This document shows, one piece after another, positions 34,322-36,147 of a stretch of DNA of 36,147 nucleotides. The stretch is from the NCBI GenBank assembly GCA_023666885.1, contig JAMPBB010000013.1, positions 1 through 36,147 of the forward strand, written 5' to 3'. The translations under genes were made by a program, and so were the position numbers. The DNA is from Muribaculaceae bacterium (lineage in GTDB: Bacteria > Bacteroidota > Bacteroidia > Bacteroidales > Muribaculaceae). A model generated the notes under the pieces. That model was not told where the DNA came from. It saw nothing but the letters and a program-made list of their open reading frames with translations, and ran no database searches. Position 1 is the stretch's first letter. Every line of letters begins with the position of its first letter.

Positions 34322-35845
34322 TTATTCAAAGGAACCCATCTTGAGGAAGTTGACTTCTTCCTGTGTGAGGTAGCGCCAACGTCCGCGGGGCAGGTTCTTT
34401 TTGGTAAGTCCGGCGAAATACACTCGGTCAAGTTTTGTCACGTGATAGCCAAGGCTTTCGAAGAGGCGACGTACTATGCGGTTGCGTCCGGAGTGGATCT
34501 CTATGCCTGCCTGATTGCGGTCCGTTTCGGTGGCGTAGCTTATGGCATCGGCATGTATGGGGCCGTCTTCAAGCTCCACGCCGTCAGCTATGCGCTGCAT
34601 GTCGTCCTCGGATATGTCCTTGTCAGTCCATACGTGATATATCTTTTTCTTCACGTACTTGGGGTGCGTGAGTTTTGAGGCGAGGTCGCCGTCATTGGTG
34701 AGCAGGAGTACGCCGGTGGTGTTGCGGTCCAGACGCCCTACGGGATATATGCGCTCTTCACAGGCATTTTTCACCAGATCCATTACCGTGAGGCGGCCGT
34801 TGGGGTCGTCCGATGTGGTTACGCAGTCCTTCGGCTTGTTAAGCAGTATGTAGCACTTGCTTTCCAAAGTCACTACCTTGCCGTCATACTCTACGGTATC
34901 ATTGTGTGATATCTTGGTGCCGAGTTCCTTCACCACTTCACCGTTTACCTTTACCAGACCCTGCTGTATGTATTCATCGGCCTCGCGGCGTGAGCATATG
35001 CCGGCATTGGCCATGAATTTGTTCAGGCGTATCTGTTCGTTAGGATCGGGTATGGGTATTTCGTATTCCACACGCTTGGGACGCGGAACGAAGCTCTTGC
35101 CGCCCTGCGGCATGCCATACTGGTTTTGGCGCATGTTTTGGCGCGGGCCCTTGTTGTATCCGCCCTGACGGTTGTTGTTGTAGCCTCCTTGGCGGTTGTT
35201 GTAACCACCCTGACGGTTGTTATTGTATCCGCCCTGGCGGTTGTTGTTGTATCCGCCCTGACGGTTATTGTTGTATCCGCCCTGCTGACGGTAGCCCTGA
35301 TTCTGTCCCTGATTGTAACGGGGCTGATAGCCACCCTCCTGACGGTTATTGTTGTATCCGCCTTGGCGATTGTTGTTATATCCGCCCTGACGGTTGTTAT
35401 TGTATCCTTGATTATTGTACCTGTTGTTATAGGGGCGGGGCTGATACTGGCGCTGCTGGTACTGACGCTGTACCGGAGCCTGTCCTTCGGCCGGCTGCTC
35501 TGATGCGGTCTGTCCCTGTGCTGCTGAGTCGGTGGCTGTGGCATCGGTCGGAGCCTGATACTGCTGGCGCGGACGGTAGCCTCCTTCAGTGTGATTGTTG
35601 TAGTGATTGTTGTAGCGGTTGTTGTATGGGCGCTGCTGGTACTGACGGGGCTGATACTGACGCTGCTGGTAGGGTCGGCTCTGATATCCTCCGCCATTTC
35701 CCTGCTGATTGAAGTCGCGTGACTGATTCTCGGACTGGTTATAGTCCGTAGAGGTGTAAGAGTTCTGTTCGTTAGCTCCCTCAGTGGCCATGCTACGGCT
35801 CTCGCCTATACGTGGGCGTTTTCCTTTTTTCTCGTTGCTGTCCAT
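34322..35845 (-). CDS. RsuA/RluB-family 23S/16S rRNA pseudouridine synthase with Asn/Gln/Gly-rich repeat region
   Basis: The C-terminal half of this 507-aa protein is an rRNA pseudouridine synthase. It has an S4 RNA-binding domain (IRLNKFMANAGICSRREADE, about 275-320) and a catalytic domain with Asp373 in GRLDRNTTGVLLLTNDGD. The N-terminal ~265 residues are disordered-looking: Lys/Glu/Ser-rich start, Arg/Gln/Tyr stretches (YQQRQYQPRQ), then eight GGYNNNRQ-type units in two blocks, then a basic segment (PRPKRVEYEIPIP). Such an extension probably adds RNA or ribosome affinity. Target uridine and exact family member (RsuA, RluB, RluE or RluF) cannot be fixed from sequence. Its transcript seems to carry a leader of about 185 nt. 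asnS follows. Confidence 0.92.
   Translation of the reverse strand: MDSNEKKGKRPRIGESRSMATEGANEQNSYTSTDYNQSENQSRDFNQQGNGGGYQSRPYQQRQYQPRQYQQRPYNNRYNNHYNNHTEGGYRPRQQYQAPTDATATDSAAQGQTASEQPAEGQAPVQRQYQQRQYQPRPYNNRYNNQGYNNNRQGGYNNNRQGGYNNNRQEGGYQPRYNQGQNQGYRQQGGYNNNRQGGYNNNRQGGYNNNRQGGYNNRQGGYNNNRQGGYNKGPRQNMRQNQYGMPQGGKSFVPRPKRVEYEIPIPDPNEQIRLNKFMANAGICSRREADEYIQQGLVKVNGEVVKELGTKISHNDTVEYDGKVVTLESKCYILLNKPKDCVTTSDDPNGRLTVMDLVKNACEERIYPVGRLDRNTTGVLLLTNDGDLASKLTHPKYVKKKIYHVWTDKDISEDDMQRIADGVELEDGPIHADAISYATETDRNQAGIEIHSGRNRIVRRLFESLGYHVTKLDRVYFAGLTKKNLPRGRWRYLTQEEVNFLKMGSFE
35154..35408 (-). repeat. in-frame 24-bp tandem repeats encoding GGYNNNRQ
   Basis: Two blocks of near-identical 24-bp units (about 35154-35280 and 35337-35408) lie inside the pseudouridine synthase gene. 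Five units in the first block, one of them 21 bp, and three in the second encode GGYNNNRQ or GGYNNRQ. Unit length is a multiple of three, so slippage would change protein length without a frameshift. Confidence 0.85.
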
Positions 35846-36029
35846 GATTTTACTCGTTTTTTTGACCTTTGTCAGGTAGTTGAAAAAAATGCCTCTCGGC
35901 GTTCGGTTGAATAATTTAGTTCGGTTTTTATGGTTTTCAAAAAAATCGTATACGGATTTTTAGCTTCTACATCCTGTATGTAACCGTTCTGTAACTGCAT
36001 CGCACAATGTCGGGACGGCTCTATAAGGA
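35846..36029 (-). promoter_or_regulatory. long 5' leader of the pseudouridine synthase gene
   Basis: The predicted transcript start near 36029 leaves about 185 untranslated nt. It contains a hairpin with AAAAATC and GATTTTT arms around CGTATAC (about 35940-35960). A weak GCC-GAGA-GGC hairpin followed by seven Ts lies at 35900-35883. A 42-codon open frame starts at ATG 36000 and stops at 35872, without a visible ribosome site. I match it to no known riboswitch or ribosomal-protein leader. Confidence 0.45.
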
Positions 36030-36035
36030 ATGGTG

Positions 36036-36066
36036 CAAATATACGATATTTCTTGTAATAAAACAA
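36036..36066 (-). promoter_or_regulatory. pseudouridine synthase - asnS promoter
   Basis: On the minus strand TTG (36066-36064) is followed after exactly 20 nt by TATATTTG (36043-36036), a full Bacteroidetes promoter. The 22-bp repeat lies 27 nt further upstream. Confidence 0.85.
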
Positions 36067-36093
36067 TTTAAAATCAGTATTGCTCAGTTAAAA

Positions 36094-36115
36094 ATCACGG
36101 CTCTTTCATTTAAAA
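36094..36115 (-). repeat. 22-bp repeat, right copy
   Basis: On the minus strand this is identical over 22 bases to 34-55, with the same orientation relative to the downstream gene. It ends 50 nt before the TATATTTG element, against 49 nt for the left copy. The flanking sequences on both sides are unrelated between copies. Confidence 0.8.
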
Positions 36116-36147
36116 ATTGTTGGATTTTTCAAACTCGCTGGCATACA

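Noticed and set aside
35154-35408. Possible CRISPR-like array because of regular 24-bp repeats
   Set aside because: There are no unique spacers, the units are directly adjacent and in frame, and they encode a regular peptide repeat. No cas gene is present.
35023-35697. 224-aa Thr/Arg/Ala-rich frame within the pseudouridine synthase gene
   Set aside because: It is the 24-bp repeat region read in another frame, producing low-complexity sequence; the S4 and catalytic domains are in the annotated frame.

Overview
This window is a gene-dense piece of chromosome from an anaerobic Bacteroidota, most likely order Bacteroidales and possibly Muribaculaceae. The reasons are pyruvate:ferredoxin oxidoreductase, a menaquinone methyltransferase, an FtnA-type ferritin, secreted GH84 and GH31 glycosidases, a TonB-dependent-receptor-like barrel with an N-terminal carboxypeptidase-regulatory-like domain, and repeated promoters of the Bacteroidetes type (TTG, 19-21 nt, TAnnTTTG). 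The family-level placement is a guess from gene content and protein style. I see no rRNA, tRNA, transposase, integrase or CRISPR array.

Layout. 1-3840: nifJ with a strong terminator. 3886-4509: a RelE/ParE-like toxin and its antitoxin, transcribed leftward from their own promoter, which carries a clear operator-like dyad. 4558-6060: a membrane-anchored zinc peptidase and a ferritin. 6143-12893: a leftward operon of RND adaptor, RND pump, outer-membrane channel and an LpxA-type acyltransferase, behind a promoter overlapped by a long dyad. 13033-15634: a secreted GH84 hexosaminidase. 15720-16068: a 76-aa protein with a DxDxDG loop. 16085-21369: dgt followed closely by a 1290-aa GH31 enzyme with a dockerin-like module and a cohesin-like C-terminus. 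21378-24357: an outer-membrane barrel protein with a glycine-rich tail. 24496-24996: a Pro/Gly-rich lipoprotein. 25031-28922: pyrG and yidC. 28963-32811: purC, ubiE and an M13 peptidase as a tight leftward operon. 32820-36066: a pseudouridine synthase with a long Asn/Gln/Gly repeat region, then asnS.

How the genes fit together. Much of the window is housekeeping: pyruvate oxidation, nucleotide metabolism (pyrG, purC, dgt), translation (asnS, pseudouridine synthase), membrane biogenesis (yidC, LpxA-type enzyme) and iron storage. The accessory content is envelope-facing: the efflux pump, GH84 and GH31 for glycan processing, the barrel protein and the lipoprotein. No classical susC/susD pair is present, so this is not a recognisable polysaccharide-utilisation locus.

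The most unusual features are (i) a perfect 22-bp inverted repeat with one copy near each end of the window, each at almost the same distance upstream of a promoter-like -7 element; (ii) the dockerin plus cohesin-like architecture of the GH31 enzyme, next to a small calcium-loop-like protein and a GH84; (iii) an LpxA-type gene at the end of an efflux operon; and (iv) dyads placed exactly over or inside two promoters. I found no clearly new multi-gene defence or biosynthetic system.
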